Assembly (NCBI GenBank): GCA_036362985.1
Contig: JAYGXS010000001.1
Coordinates: 74,137,682 to 74,201,681 of the forward strand
Direction of reading: 5' to 3'
Length of the DNA stretch: 64,000 nt
Source: Ligula intestinalis
Taxonomy: Eukaryota; Platyhelminthes; Cestoda; Diphyllobothriidea; Diphyllobothriidae
Part shown: positions 21,231-35,399 of the stretch, one piece after another
Numbering within the stretch: position 1 is the stretch's first letter
Layout: each line of letters opens with the position of its first letter
Made by a program: the position numbers and the translations under genes
Notes under the pieces: model-generated
What the model was told of the DNA's origin: nothing
Databases searched by the model: none
The model's input: the letters and a program-made list of their open reading frames with translations, nothing else

Positions 21231-24200
21231 AACGCCCTCGATGAAAATTTCAAACAGGTACCAATGGCAAAGTACTCCACGCATAAACGTTTATGGTTGA
21301 CGTTTTCAAGCTTAAACATGCAGCTGAAAATGAATTCCAAGTCTGACCAATAAAACTGTCTGATTCCTAAAGCCTGTGGGCTCGGTAGCAAGATGTTATA
21401 GTCAAACAAAAGCCGCTGTTCAGTGGATTTCAGCTAATGACTTCGCGCGATGCGAAATGGACCTCTAGAGTGCGGCAGTTTTTAATATCAAATTTCAATT
21501 TTTTGCGACCAACCATTTGGCTGGTTAATTTTCTCCAAAATAAGCTTAGTTCAGACTTTTCCCCTCATATCTTTCCCTTCGGTGGACTTCCCGAGATCGC
21601 TCGACAGCAACCCTTTAGCCTCATCGAGTTCGTGTGCATGTCTCTAAACTCCTCACCGACTCGCAAAATGTCATTCGGAGACGACTCTTTGTCTTGTCAG
21701 TAAAAACAAACTCGCAATCGTCAGTTAGGCTACTGATGAAACCTTATTTGCTTGAGATCCTGAGCCATTTATCAGCTGTACAGCCCTCCCATCCACAGTT
21801 CTCACTTAGCCCCCCCCCACCCGCAGGTGTCGGCTAACGCGTATCTTCCCGAACTGTACGGACGTAAGTCTGCTCCGCACTGCAACAGTTCGAGCCCTCT
21901 GCGAGCGCCAAAGCACTACCTGGCCTCTTGGATACACGTACATATCAGGATACACATAACCAAGGGATTAGAAGGAGCCGGCGCCCCTGACTCTTGCTGT
22001 CACGCGTCAGCCACTTTACACACAACACATATTGGGCGGATGGTGTGCCCGGTAAATGCGTCAGTTGGCAGTGCTTAAATAACGAAAAATACTCCGCACT
22101 AACACCGTCCTGTGTCTCATAGTTTCCCTCGAACTACTATCGGACGTGCTTTCTATCGCCAAAGCGGTTTCGGCTGTTCGGACGTAAACCCCCCCTCTCT
22201 CTCTTTCTCTCCTGATAATGTCTCCGATACTGTCGTTTATGAGGTACTCCGACAGCGTCCCTGGTTAAACTTTATCCCGAGTCTTTCTTGAGATACGTAA
22301 CAGCACATTCGACCCAGAGCTCCATGCTTCACTGCGAAGTACCCCCCACACATTCTCAAGGATAGGAAATTCATCGTATTTGCAAACCACAGGTCTACCG
22401 CTACTGACTTGCGACCTTACTTGGGTGCAGTAAATCTCGACAGCTCTACCAATGTAGTAAACACGTAAGTTTCTTTCGGAAAGCAGCCATACTGACGGAG
22501 TATGGAATGAGGTAGATGATGCAGTTTTCAGGTCTTTCACCTGCAGAACTATGGCAAGTTAGTGCCCCCGGAAACGGTGACATCTCTGAACTCCGGTTGC
22601 AGACGTGCTCTTACTACTAGTGATCACATTGCCTCCTGTGTCCTTACAACCTATTCAAATCATTTCTTGGTGCTGTCATCCCCCCACTCGACCGTTTTCG
22701 CATTCATTCAGAAACTTTCCCATCGCGAGGTTAGAGATATAGTGGAGCCGGTTGTTGGTCAGTTTGTGTCGGGTCATGGAAGTGTCTCGAATACTGACCT
22801 AAGAAGGCCCAACAACACACCTTTAAGATAATCATCTTTGTTGACTCTGGCACTGCGTACAACTACAGTCATCTGCGCATCATAGGTTTTCTGTCTCTGT
22901 TCACTGATCTCCCTCATGTGTCAGTTGCTACAGGGGATAATAGAAGGCCACCCTACTGCTGAACACCGTGGCAACTAAGACATTTTCCGTCTTGTCGTGT
23001 CGCCTTAATGTTACTGAAATTAATCAGGGAACAGTAGTCTGGCGACACATTCCCCTTGCAGCCACCAGCACAATTCTCAAGTTTTCTTGGTCAGCAAACC
23101 GCACTGTCTCTCACTCGGACCGAATTTTTCAAGCTTTCCTCCTTGAGATTCTGGAGGCTCACCGTCTTACGCGAAAAAAATTTATCTGCGTACGCCTATA
23201 GCAGCCGCTTCAATTCCACCTTGATCGGCATCCCGACAAGTTTGATAACCAGCAGGGGCACCTCTACAGCACGGCAACCCCCCCAGGATTGAGCGCTTAG
23301 TCACGGTCGGGCTCGCACCTAGGACCATCTTACGCGCGTCAGCCAGTCTGCTTTAGCGCCCAGGTGACCTTGATATCAGACGCTCCGGACTTAGCCCTTG
23401 GTTCTACCAATCACGCGCACATTCACGCCCCCCCCCCATGCTGACACAAACAAACACAAGTGCGTAAACAGAACAACACTGTTCACACGCTATCGAACGC
23501 ACGCTTTGTTCAGCCATACAAGCAAACAGATACCTCGCCGCAACCTCTCCTGCGTAACGAATAAATTGCTCCTTATAGCTAGCTGACTGACTTCTCCTAG
23601 CAGGCGGGACGAACTTATTGCGTGGTTAAAGAAGATCGAACATCCTTGACCACCGCACGTCGGACACGTCGTAATACAGCCCTTTCTGGGTTGTCCCCGG
23701 ACTACAAAAACCTTAAACGCTAAGCAGAAATGTGGGAGTGATGGCGGTGTGTGCGTTAGCGTAGACCACCTCAGGGCAGCCATCCATGGTCTCCCCCCTC
23801 CGTCCTTAAGCGGCACTCCGTCCTTCACCACTCTTCCATCCAACACTCACCATATGAAACGGCTGCTGTGCTCGCCTATCCAATCACTTTATCATTTTAG
23901 GTTTCTTTTATACTTGGGGCCAGTTCACACTAACCACCCATCGGTATACCTTATGCTACGCTGAGGCAACAGAAAACCTCAAATCTGGCATTTTGTCTGA
24001 GTTTATGGGCTGTGGAAATAGCGTACGTAGGGTGACCGAACGATCCGTGAGAATATATCTTCACAGTTGGACTGTCCTTCAAAAAGAGTATTTTTGGATA
24101 AAAGCTTGTTTGCAGACTCAGGACGTAACATGAGTATAACAGGTCGTAATAGGAAACTAAAAGAATACTCTGGTAAAAAAAATATAGGAAAAGCTGGGTG

Positions 24201-24312
24201 ACACTGGGAAATCTGAATAAGTTCGATTGGGCAAAGGGAAGGGGGGGGGTGAGTAGGTCTGAAAAGTAGGCTTTTGCATAAAAATGCACCAGTTGACAAA
24301 ATGGTAAGCGGG
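21231..24312. other. intergenic, 3' side of ERCC6L
   Basis: No recognisable coding or RNA feature was found. A G-run lies at about 24241-24249. The ERCC6L 3'UTR should start at 24312 on the minus strand, but no AATAAA was found close by. Confidence 0.4.
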
Positions 24313-27300
24313 TCACTCAGAAATGCTGGCCTCAATCATGTCAACGGATTCTGAAAGGCGGAAACCGGGTGAACTAGAGATTTTGGAGGAGGTAGCTGAA
24401 CCGTCTGTGTTCAGTTCACAGGAATCTTCGACCAGAGGTACCTCCTCTTCTGCGCTAGGAGGCGCCCTTTGTGAGCCATCCACGGACATCTCGGTTTCGA
24501 ACTCGACCTTCATACCAATAGATGCAGAGGAGTGAACTGGGGATTTAGGCGTGCTTTCAAGCGGTTCCTCCAGGATCAGGAGGCCTGACTTTGCCAGGCT
24601 CTATTAATACGGCGAAGAATAAGAAAACAAACAAGAGGTAATATGACAGAAGGAATGAATCATTTTGGCAACTTGAGGCGATATTATGTGGTAGTTTTCG
24701 ACATATTTGATCACATACTTAGCCTACTGCTATACGTGAAAGTGTGATATTAAAACAGACGGTAGCAGCGGTAGCAGACTGGTATCCTCTGGTAGCTCAG
24801 ACTGGATGCATGGCACAGTCAACTTACACGCTCATTGGACCGAGTTTAATTTGCATGCTCCCAGTTAAATACCTCAGACGAATAAAATCTCTGATTCAAC
24901 GATCGAGCATCTTACATTCCACACAGTACCATACAAGTGAAATGTCGACAATTTTTGAGGGAGGGCGAAATTTGGAACCATATCATCACATGAGACCTCG
25001 AGTACGGCAGCAGGACGGGCTAACTTGCATACTCACCGATCGGAGCTCAATAGTATGAAGTTAGTAGTTCGAGTCAACTGCAGGGGGATCTGGCCATCAC
25101 TCAAACGTAATTTTACCACTTTCTTACGAAGAAATATAAGTGCTTACACACTTCCTGATCGGAAAAATAAACAAGGGGAAGGACGGGGGTTGGTCAGCCT
25201 CAAGTACTCTGGTGAGTAATTTTAAGTCCTATCCTTTGCGTTAAGGATCCGCAAACCCTGGCCTACTTCTGGGCAATAAAGAGGAATCACAAATGATGTC
25301 CTAGTCAAATAAATATCAGGTAAAGAAGCATGCTAACGATTTTGTCTGGGGCTAACAAAACCTGCAGCCCGAGAGTCGAAGGACTTGAATAATATTGTAT
25401 TGGGAAACTAGTTGAGAGCGATAGGGACAATAGGTACGAGGTCCCGCGAAAGGGTCTTTCCCACTGACGACGAAAACACATTATAAATCAAATGATAGTT
25501 CGTTTGCTGTGTTCGATGAGGAAAATTATCACACAGGGGATAGTGGCAGTTTCGACTCAGCTTATGTGAGCGAGGACTTGCGCTGTATCCACCTTGTTCC
25601 CAAAGTCCACATTAATCGTGTCCAAGTGGCATGCCACGCAAGTGCTACACCCCCACTCGACACATACCTGATTTCACGCGGACATTCGTCCGGTTTTAGC
25701 ATAAAATTTGGCGATCTCAAACACGAGCACAGAGGGGAAAATACGTGCAAGCTTGCATGACAAAAAAATAGCTGAACAAGCAGACACTGAGGACGCTAAA
25801 ACCTGAGATCATTAAATACCCAGATAAAATCGACAACTAAAATATAGCACAAATAAGGGAAAACACAAGCTGACCTTTCGAAGTGACTTCATTTGGACTG
25901 AGTTTTGAAGCTGTTCGTCATTGACAGTTTGAGAGACGTCCAAATCAATAATTTCCTCATCAGAGCACTGTGCGGTGGATCGCATACTAAAGGGGGTGCT
26001 TGTTGCCCTGCCGGCCGGTCTAACAGCAGAAAGCGGTGTAGTTGGGACAGCAAAGAGGCCTGGTTGCGCAGATTTTGTCAAAAGTTTAATAGGAGTCGCC
26101 GATGCCGTAGATGTGTTAAAACCTGCAGTCGGCGGGATGTGTGACTTAGCAGGCGTCTTCGATTCGACGATACTCATTTCAGTAAAGGAGGCAACAAGAT
26201 CGTCTGCCAAACCGGGGACAAGAGGCTTTTCCCTGGGCTGACGAGCAGCGTCCACCGGCTTTGGTCCCCGTTCGGTTTCCAACAGTGCACTGTCAGAGGC
26301 GCGCGATGAGACTGGGCTCGGCAGGTGAGCAGCGGAAGACTGTGGAGACGTAGGCTCTAGCTTAGAGGGCGATCCAGAACTGTCGATTTCAATGGTCGGC
26401 TCCTGGGAGAGGGTGACAGTAGATGCAGTTGAGGTAGGAACAGTACGGGATGGCGGAGATGGCCGAAGATCTGTCCGAAGAGCGTCCTCGGAGTGTCGAT
26501 TTTGCGGAAGAGATGCGGCGTCCACGCCAGGCAGTGGGTCACTCTGGCGTTGTGGGAAAAGGCCACGAGCCATATCCAACGAACGAGGTTTGCTGTAGTA
26601 ATTAGAGGCCGGTACATTAAACATGGCTCGTTTGGTGTCAGCTTTAGACGGAATGAACAAATCCGGCGGTGGTGGCGGCGGTCGCGAATACTGTGGTTCC
26701 ACAGGTTCCAGGAGTGCGGACGCGGTGACGAAAGCGGCAGTTCCTGGCAGAGGATTGACCGTCTCGCCGCGTAGCGCCGCCTCGCCCAGCAGAAGTTGGC
26801 GCTCAGCAAACTTGCGAGCCATGACGGATCGAGGTGAATCACTGGGTGCCGGTTCCACGTCAGGACAACTAAAGAGGGCATCATGATCGGAAATTTGAAA
26901 GACCAAATCGTTCATCTTGGGACCCGTGATGAAAGCCAGATGGGCATCCAGGTCGGCGTCCGAGTTCCGTTTATGGCCACCGTGTAGCTGGGCCAGTTGG
27001 TGTTGCGTGGCAGAAAATCGAATGTTCTCGCTGAGAGTGAAGAGGGCACGCAACTCCTGTCGCGTGAAGTAGCGGTAAAGTTCCGTCTCGTCAGACTGGG
27101 CGCCAGCATTTTTACCTCCAGTGGTTTGTCGAATGACAGAATCCTTGAAGACCTGACGTCGGTATATTTTTTCCTCTACAGTTGCACAGGTTATCAGGCG
27201 GTAAACAACAACATTGAACTTCTGTCCAATCCTGTATACGCGATCCACGGCCTGTGCGTCCACAGCAGGGTTCCAGCTAGGATCTAGGATCACAACTCGG

Positions 27301-30300
27301 TCAGCCGAGAGGATGGTTAGACCAACACCGCCTACCTAGAAGTACAGTGCAAAGTGTCCTTGTTTTAGCGGTCAGAAAAAGGGTGGGTCATGCAAAAATC
27401 GAAAATTGTCTATGAAGCAAAGTAGTATTGAGAAAATTTGCGAAGAAATGAAGTTGGTCAGGGGCACGACAGCACACACATCACATGTTGATTTTGAAGT
27501 ATAAATACAAATTTAATGTTGACGCCAATAACGCACAATGATTACCCCTGTAAACTGCCACTAAGCAACGTTTCAAAAGCAAAAACTGACTTAATTTTAC
27601 TTTAAACACCCGTAGTAGCTGAAAGCCCAGGCGTGCTTTGCCACTGAAGAGTCAAACCGCTCAAAAGTGTATCGCGTAGTCACAGAAAGTTGTTCGAACT
27701 TGCGTTTGGGCCTATAATCGTTGTCTGTTTACGGAGAGCCAGGCAGCAATGCTTCCCTACTATTGCGGCTTTTATGGCGTTCGTATTGATGCGAACTCTA
27801 GATCGCTCCTGTTCCTTTGACGATTAGTCGGTGTGCAGTCCTGAACTACGTCGTCTGTGACAGGCCTAAATGGGTCACTTGGCTTTGCCAGTCGCTGCAC
27901 TCGTGCTTAGCTCTGGTCGTCTTGACTTCGTTTTACCATCGACCGCTGGTGGGTGAGGGAGAAGAATGTTCGGTAGATGCAGCAGCAGTCTACCTCACTT
28001 TGTGCAGGTTCACCCATGAACCAACACGACGCCATCTGAACCATGGTATTGGGAATATGGTGAAAACAGTTTAAGGTGTATTAAGCCAGTCGAATCTACC
28101 CTCCACTTCCACTAAGACAGTTTACACTAAGCAGTATTACTTGCAATACCCTCCCAATTAATATATAGTTAGGTGGTCGGACGACTACCTAGGTGCTGCA
28201 AATGGAAGAGTTTGTCCTCCAGCCGTCAAGGGGTCCGGTTTAATGGCTTTCCTGGATTAAGTGACCAGCAGTGTCCTACGCCAAAGACCCACAACTAGTT
28301 TAATTCCTTGGCGGGCTGCGACATGGCGCAAGTACTGGTGAGGATCAGCCTAGATTTGATTGAACGCCAGCGGTTGTTAAGCGCTAACGACTGGCAACCA
28401 GTACGATTGTTTTACCTAGTCTTCATAAAAACACCCAGGCTTGCCCTATTATTTGTTACCGAGGTTGGGCAAAGACTTGCATGCTTATGCTACACTTTTC
28501 TTTATGAAATGCATTGTAGGCAGTTGAATTATCTAAAAACGCGTTTAGATAGCCAGTCAAAGGTTATCTTGCAGTGGTTAATGTCCGGTTTTACCGAAGG
28601 AAACCACTTCAGTGCCAAGTGCATACCACGAGAAAAAGCTTACAAAGGATGCCACTAAGAAGTGCTCGTGTGATAGCTTTGTAGAAGTGTTAGAGACAAC
28701 GTTCGCGCTGAAAGCTTCGGACGCACTAACTTTTAAGAACTTAAATATCGACCGTCGATCCTAATGATGTACGGTGTGTGCTCCACAGTGTGGCAGTGCA
28801 GAGACGATGATTTACGCGTGGATTAGTTTTAAGTGACAGTAGAATTGCGTTGTATTTATGGCACTCCCTCTTCTCTCACCGGTCCGAGCCCGATGTCAAG
28901 ACAAAGTCAAGAAGACCAGAGGTAGGATTGGGCACAGGCTACCGCAGCCGCCATGCTTGCCTCAGATCTCACGGAGTGTCCTTAAGGCCACGAGTGGCTG
29001 ATGCGCGGATCTGCACCTACGAGTGCTACTCAATGTTCCTTCGCCATTACCAACACCGGCTCGACGCGTCCACACCCGACAGCTGTCCCGACTGCAGCGT
29101 TTCTCCGCATGACAGTCAGCATCTATTCGCATGCAGTTCCCGGCCAGGCACCCAGCTCACCCCCGCGGACCTTTGGCTCAAGCCGATCGAGGTCTCGGCT
29201 TTTCTCCGATTTCCAACTAGAACCAGTTTCGATTCCGGCGGGGACTCCTGATCCAACAAGGGCTGCGACACACACGCAAACGCCACTACCCCAATGGTCG
29301 ACATTTGTTCTGAGAGCGCAAACTGAACAACGTCGGCCACGCCCTAAATTAACTGTATAAGGGTTCAGTGCACCTACCACTCTGCCCGTTTATGGGGCAC
29401 GAAACGCGAAAAAATATTCAAATAATGCGAAAATGCTGCCAGAGACCGATAAATAGACGCACTAATCCAACTTTGGTCATTAAGTTAGAAATTTAATCAA
29501 GAAATAACTGGACGAACTGGAAAAGGGCCAGCGAGGGAATTTTTATAAACTTTCAGGAAAAGACGACTGAGTGGAAAACGCAAGGAATGCAACAAGAGTA
29601 AACAATCGCAAAAAATGTACAGGGAACTTTTTCTCTTGATCTGATTTACTGAGGCTAGAGTTTCTCTGTCAACTCGCATTTCTAACGCCACCACAGTTCA
29701 TGACCATGGCTAATTGCCACTGACATAGGTGCGCAGAATTCATGCGAAGCAGAATATGAAAGGCAGTTTTCGGAGTAACCGCCCAAAACACAGGTTTATT
29801 TGTCTTACTTTCGGGAAATCTGAGTGACTTCCGACAATGAACCCTCAAGGCAAATAAACTTCTGTACTATTACTTCGATCAACGCGACATGAGATGGACG
29901 CAGCTAAAAAGCATTAAACAGAAAATTCAAGAGGCTTCTTGTGCGGGTAGCTCCTACATGGTCTGGGACAGAAAACGACCTGGAAAAAAGCTGGAATAAT
30001 TCGTTTGAGTTTCAATATGTACGAGTTAAAACCACAAAACGTACGCCGATTCGGGTAGTAGCACCGAATAGTTTCCGTTAAAGCTGGTCGTGAAATCGAA
30101 TTCATCGATCAACAAACGTCATTTAACCGTTAATTTAGAGATTGGTAGAAGCAATTGCAGCACCTACCTCTCTAGAGGTATATATAAATGCGAATACGTT
30201 CTGATAAACCCAGGACATGCTTCAGGAAAGGCATATACCTAGATGTCTCAAGATCTTCCAGTTAAGAAGATAAAATAAAGTGTGGGTGGACAAAATGTCA

Positions 30301-32459
30301 AGCGAAAGAGAACAAGATACCCTTGTAATCAAAAGCTTACTACGGTGGAACTGACCTGAGTTGTGAGAAGCATAACGGTGTAGGATGGATCCCGATCAAA
30401 CTGCTCTAGAACGTCATAACGTTCAGAGAGCTTTTTCAGTCGACCGTCAAGTCGAAGGACACGGTGCTTGGGCAGACCGTGACGTTCGTTCGACTTATTG
30501 ATGTTCAAAATTACAAGTTCGGCCATGTCTAGCAGACGCAGACTCTGCGAAAAGACCAAGGTTCGATGTGCTGGTCGACCACTCTCAACAGCCTCCACTT
30601 GAAACTGTTCGAGTAGACGAGCCAGAAAACTCAATTTTCCCGACTCCTGGAGCAATTGTTCACTTGAAGGGACTCGGATCTCGGTCGCGCCACCACGTGC
30701 TGGAAGGGCACGAGACACATCAAGACCCAGATTGGCACACTGGTCAGTTGAAAGTAGTCGGGGATGATCACAGAGCTTTTTTAAGATTGTTAACTCAACC
30801 AGAGGCGAGCGTTTTGTGGTGCCAAATAGAAGTTCCTTCACGTGGTCCAACTTTAAGAAGTCACGATAAATGGACTCCTGTAGACGACTCAAGTACAGCC
30901 ACACTACAATCTCATTTTTTCGCGGCAACGTTCCTTTTTGACTCTGTCCTTGTGGCTCTGTCGCCGCTTGTTCTGCCGTTTCCGCCAGTGTGTTAGTGAG
31001 AACATCTGCTTTTGTCCGCCGAAGAAAATAGGGTTCAATCATTTTGTACAAACTATCGGCCATAAGCTTGCCATGCAAGCGTTCCGCTGCAGTGGCATCT
31101 CTTTCTCGCGACCGGGTGATTGGTTTCTCATACTGCGAAAGAAAGGTCTTTTGAGATCCCAGGAGTTGACCCCGATGGGTGAAGTCATACAGGCTCCAGA
31201 GCTCGCGCAAATTATTTTGAACCGCAGTGCCGGTGAGGAGGAGACGATGATTTGAGCCCAGTACTCGAACTGCCTTAGCAGCTTTAGTTGAGGGGTTCTT
31301 GATCTTGTGAGCTTCATCAAGGACTAGGTAATCCCAGGTGAAGGTTTCACCATGAAAGTTCAAATCTTTTGATAAGTCATCGTCAGTAAACTTGCTCCTC
31401 CAAGTTCCGGTGGCCGCGTTCTGGTTAACGGCCAAGTCCCGCACGCCGGCAGCACAGGTGGTGTAGGTGGTTAAAAGGATACCTCCGCAGCGCTGTATGC
31501 CAGCAAGGCCACGCAGTCGCGCAGTTTTGGTGGCCTCATAGTAAGTGAACACTCGGAGACTGGGTGCCCACTTGGAGAACTCGCTCTGCCAAGTGTTTAG
31601 CACGCTTACTGGCGCAAGCACCATTGCGGTTCTGCGTTTGCGAAGAGATTCCTCCGAATTTAGGTAGCCAGCCAGAAATGCGATAGTCTGAATCCAAATA
31701 AGAGCTAAGTGAGAATACAGGACGATGGAGGAGAAGGTGTATTGTAAACTAGAAGTGTTAAAGCACGCTCACCTGGAAGGTTTTCCCCAAACCCATATCA
31801 TCGGCCAAGATGCCACCACAAGATTTTTTATGTAATTTCCAGAGCCAGGCGACGCCTTCACGTTGGTAGGAGTAGAGTTTTTCGTATATCGTTTTTGGCA
31901 AACAAAAACCAGGTAATAGCTCGACATCGCTGACTGACTTTGACCGATCCTCTTGAATTGAAAGATTCATTGTTTTATCAGCAAGTTTATCAAGATGAGT
32001 ACTACGGTGAATGTTCTTCTTTGCCTCATCTTCACCAGATTCTGACGAGGCTGAAGACTCCGAAGTTTGATCCTCAGCCTCATCCTCTTGAACACGCTGC
32101 TTAAGCAGAATATTTAAGCGGTCGATTCTTCGTTGCAATTTGTCCGTAGGACATAACGAGTAGGCCTTTTCGAGTTTTACCAGGGCGGCGGATAGATTCC
32201 CCGCAAGAAACAGACATCGAGCTTTTTCTACCAAAAGCTGGGCGTCTGCGACAGCGTTAAGTGGTGGCGGGGTTTTCGAATTATTTTCTTTCTCTTCGGC
32301 TAAAATAGCCTCTAAACGCTTGACTTTGCGGAGGACTTTTGGATCCTGAGTGATTTCATATGCGGCTTTCACCAATCGAAGGGACTCTTCCGTCTTGCCT
32401 TCTTCAAAAAGAGTGCGGGCCGTCGAAAGCATACTATTGGGGCTCGTCATTATCTGCAT
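24313..32459 (-). CDS. ERCC6L: ERCC6L/PICH-like SNF2 DNA translocase, four coding exons
   Basis: SNF2-family DNA translocase. The vertebrate orthologue (PICH) coats ultrafine anaphase bridges and works with Plk1. Coding exons on the minus strand are 32459-31773, 31687-30356, 27335-25875 and (less certain) 24588-24313; all junctions are phase 0 and the total is 1251 aa, close to human (1250). Two TPR-like helical repeats lie at about 15-51 and 80-120. The ATP site is GGILADDMGLGKT (about 215-227), then LDEAHKIKNP (DEAH at about 353-356) and LLLTGTAVQNN. The C-terminal helicase lobe has TLVFSQSLR, LLTTQVGGVGLT, DPSWNPAVDAQAVDRVYRIGQ and EEKIYRRQVFKDSVIRQTTG. The tail is Ser/Pro-rich with S-T-P sites. 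The start could instead be the second Met (32450), with CAG at 32451-32453 serving as an acceptor. No inactivating change was seen. The last exon is the weak point: it uses an AAG acceptor at about 24589. Confidence 0.92.
28885..29272 (+). mobile_element. 3' fragment of LINE family A in an ERCC6L intron
   Basis: Encodes the C terminus of the same LINE as 3511-6965: FLRHYQHRLDASTPDSCPDC, HLFACSSRPGTQLTPADLW, FDSGGDS stop, then the terminal motif TGATCCAACAAGGGCTGCGAC at 29249-29269. It is a 5'-truncated copy in the intron between coding exons 2 and 3, antisense to the host gene. It provides the uninterrupted reference that exposes the 184-bp insert in the other copy. Confidence 0.85.
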
Positions 32460-35399
32460 GTAAAAGGCATTGTAAGTATGTACAGTTATGGGAGATGTAG
32501 TAATGATGGCGTCAAGGCAAAGAACGAATACTATGAAAGAGGCTAGCTAATGCCGAGATTGAGAAATACACACGGATAAAGAGGAAGTTCACGAAATTAT
32601 ATAGGAGACGTAAGAAGAGATGAAAATTCCGATTTTCGTTTATTGTTTTTTTTAATTACCGGGACACATTTACAGACCCAAAAAATGTCCAAAAGCGTCG
32701 AAGTCATAAAAAGCAGACTTCAGGAGTTTGCAATCAAACCGAACAGAAAATCATTTTAGATGTCCAGAGCTGGACACTGACCGCGCTAAGTTAACGCGTG
32801 CTGACCGATCTACTACAGAATGCATTAATAAGCATAGAGTCGTAGAGTGCGACTGAGTGTGTCAAAGGAAATTTGCCACGAACAATAGCAATCAGTAAAA
32901 AGTTCTAGGAGGCAGAAACTTCTGTTTCCGAGAAATTTAACAAGTAGGATATAGCAACATGTCCAAGAAAGAGGGAGAAAGGTACCCTTTCTTTACTGGC
33001 TAGGAATAGTGTTAATCTACTCCAATTAATAGGAAGAAACACACTAAAGATGAACACGAAATGAAATTTTGCGGTAAAACGGGAACGATTCACAAATAAG
33101 ATGGAATAACGGTTCGTTAGTAAGCGCCCAATTAAGGAAATGCACTAATACAGAATACACCTACAGTGGGGTTCGTGAAAATATGCGTAAAAAACCGAGA
33201 AGTATTTGCTAATTGGCATGTGCATGGTAAAAAAAAACTAGACCTTATTTTAGAAGTTATGTAGAAAATTGAACCATAGATCGACCTAGTCCTACTAATT
33301 AAATCTTGCGCCGTACAAAACCCCCGGCAATAAATCCAATCAGCACCCTAAAAATTCCTCTGCAAGTTGGCTGGTACTGCATGCTAAACCCGAATATCCA
33401 GGTAAAAATTTGTTAAATTACCCTAAAAGTAAAACCAATAGGGTAATGGAGATACTATTGAGAAAATATGTGTTGGCAGACCGGTTAGTTTCCTTTTGTG
33501 ATGGAGGAACCAATTAGGAAACAATAGAGCTAATCAGGACGAAAACACGGCTACGACCGTTCTACTCAGCTAGTGTCACATTTAACGTTGGAGTCAAAAA
33601 TAGGATTAAGTCTGGGGCTAGACAGCGATGGAATAGCGTTATGTCCTCCAACAGCGCAGTCTTTATTTATTTCGAGATTATGTTTGCCAGCGCGAATAGG
33701 AACACTGGTAAACAATTTTGGTGAGGTGACGATGTGCTTCTGCATATTTTAATTCTACCAGCACATACGACAGTGCAAAGTTAATCTTTCTGCAGTTTTT
33801 ATTTGTTCCTAACAATACATTAGAATCGTAAAAGTCTTGAGCGTGCATCTTAAGAAAGCAACGGCTCAGTTTGTTCGAGACTGTAAAAGTTAATTCCGAG
33901 TGCAGTCACTGATTTATACTAAACTCAAGAAATGAAAACCACCTGACGCCGCCTGAACAGAACGCATAAAGCCAATTATTGGACAAGGGAAATATGATAA
34001 TTAAAAAGGACACAACGTTGCGTCGAGATACTTAGATAAAATCAACACTATACCGCTCGGGCGATCCGAGCTATCTTTGATGTATGTCAGCTACTTGAGG
34101 GCAAAATGTAACAAAGAAAAAAGTGAGAAAAAAATCAATATATTCAGGCGTTTAGTTCCCATGTCTTACTGTAAACATCCTGAAATATTACTAAGTAAAA
34201 CCGCCTCTAGCCTTGATGCAGTCTGAACCGACAACACGCGTTAGTAAAACGAAATTTATATTGGCCATAACGTTCCGGAAGACAGCCTACGAAGAGTACC
34301 GTTCGTGAGGTACTTGTTCTTCTCACCTAGACGGCCCCTAGTATGTAGAAGACAAGACGATTTAAATCAGCAGATAAATTGATCTGATATCTGAGACCAG
34401 CTGCCAGGAGAATTATGATCGTGAAAAATGGGGACAAACCACTTTTGGGTTGCATAAACTGAGTGGTAACACACCTCCCACTTTATTTGATCCAACTCTA
34501 GACCGCGGATTGGCTAATATGTCTACGGTACCTCCGAGGGCGAGACCGACAAACCTATGTTCAGTAGCAAAAACGCTGAAGGCTGCCCTCGAGTACCGGA
34601 GCAAAAAAGGATCATTTGGTCAACCCGTGGTCGTCCTATACAAGGCATCGAGACTCCAGACGGTTATATAGAATTATGTTTTGCGAAGTGCATCCAGACA
34701 CCACGTGGCAAATAGTCACAGATCTGTGAATATATACTTCGAGGCCAACCAAAAATTTGCCTCCTTAATGTTAAAGTTAGTTCGCAGGTGCCTGAAACCT
34801 GTATCAAGTATTTTTACCGAATTGACCGTTTGATTAAACAGCCACCATCATTTTCTAGAGAAAAATTGACTCTTATATAGGAAGGACGGTCAATATCGCT
34901 CATGCTCAATTTACATGTCAACCTCGGCTATTTTAGGGGAGCACTGACCTTTGAGGTATAATACGAATGGTTTTCCCACGGAATGTCTTGGAAAGTTGAT
35001 ATTTATGGATCCAGGAGACGAGAGATGAGGACAACTCAACTGGGTTCACTATGTGGAGCACAGCAAACAATAAAGGCGCCCCTCTTAATACCCTTTTAAA
35101 ATAACGTCAGGCAAATTCATTAGTTTAAATAAATTATGTTGCTTTGATCGTCAAAAAAAAATTTGCTTAGTTAGAAACTGATGCGCAGCATAATACTATC
35201 AGTGGGTAGTTTTTTGGAGACTGATTTTTTTCAGCAAACGTTTGCTTGTTTCATTCAGCCTCTATACCTACTAAAAATACCGTCATAATTATTCCATAAC
35301 CTTTGATAAAATGTACTTTTCCTATAAAGTAATTACCTTTTACATTTATATTCTTTATTAAAAGTTGTAACAGACACATATGGTCAATCTTTTAGCCGA
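32460..35399. other. intergenic, ERCC6L upstream region
   Basis: AT-richer sequence with no gene recognised. The ERCC6L promoter should lie near 32460-32700 on the minus strand; no core motif was identified with confidence. Confidence 0.4.

Noticed and set aside
25509..25760. 83-codon plus-strand open frame downstream of an ERCC6L exon
   Set aside because: Lies in the intron before the proposed last exon, has no recognisable domain, and has no regulatory or splice support.
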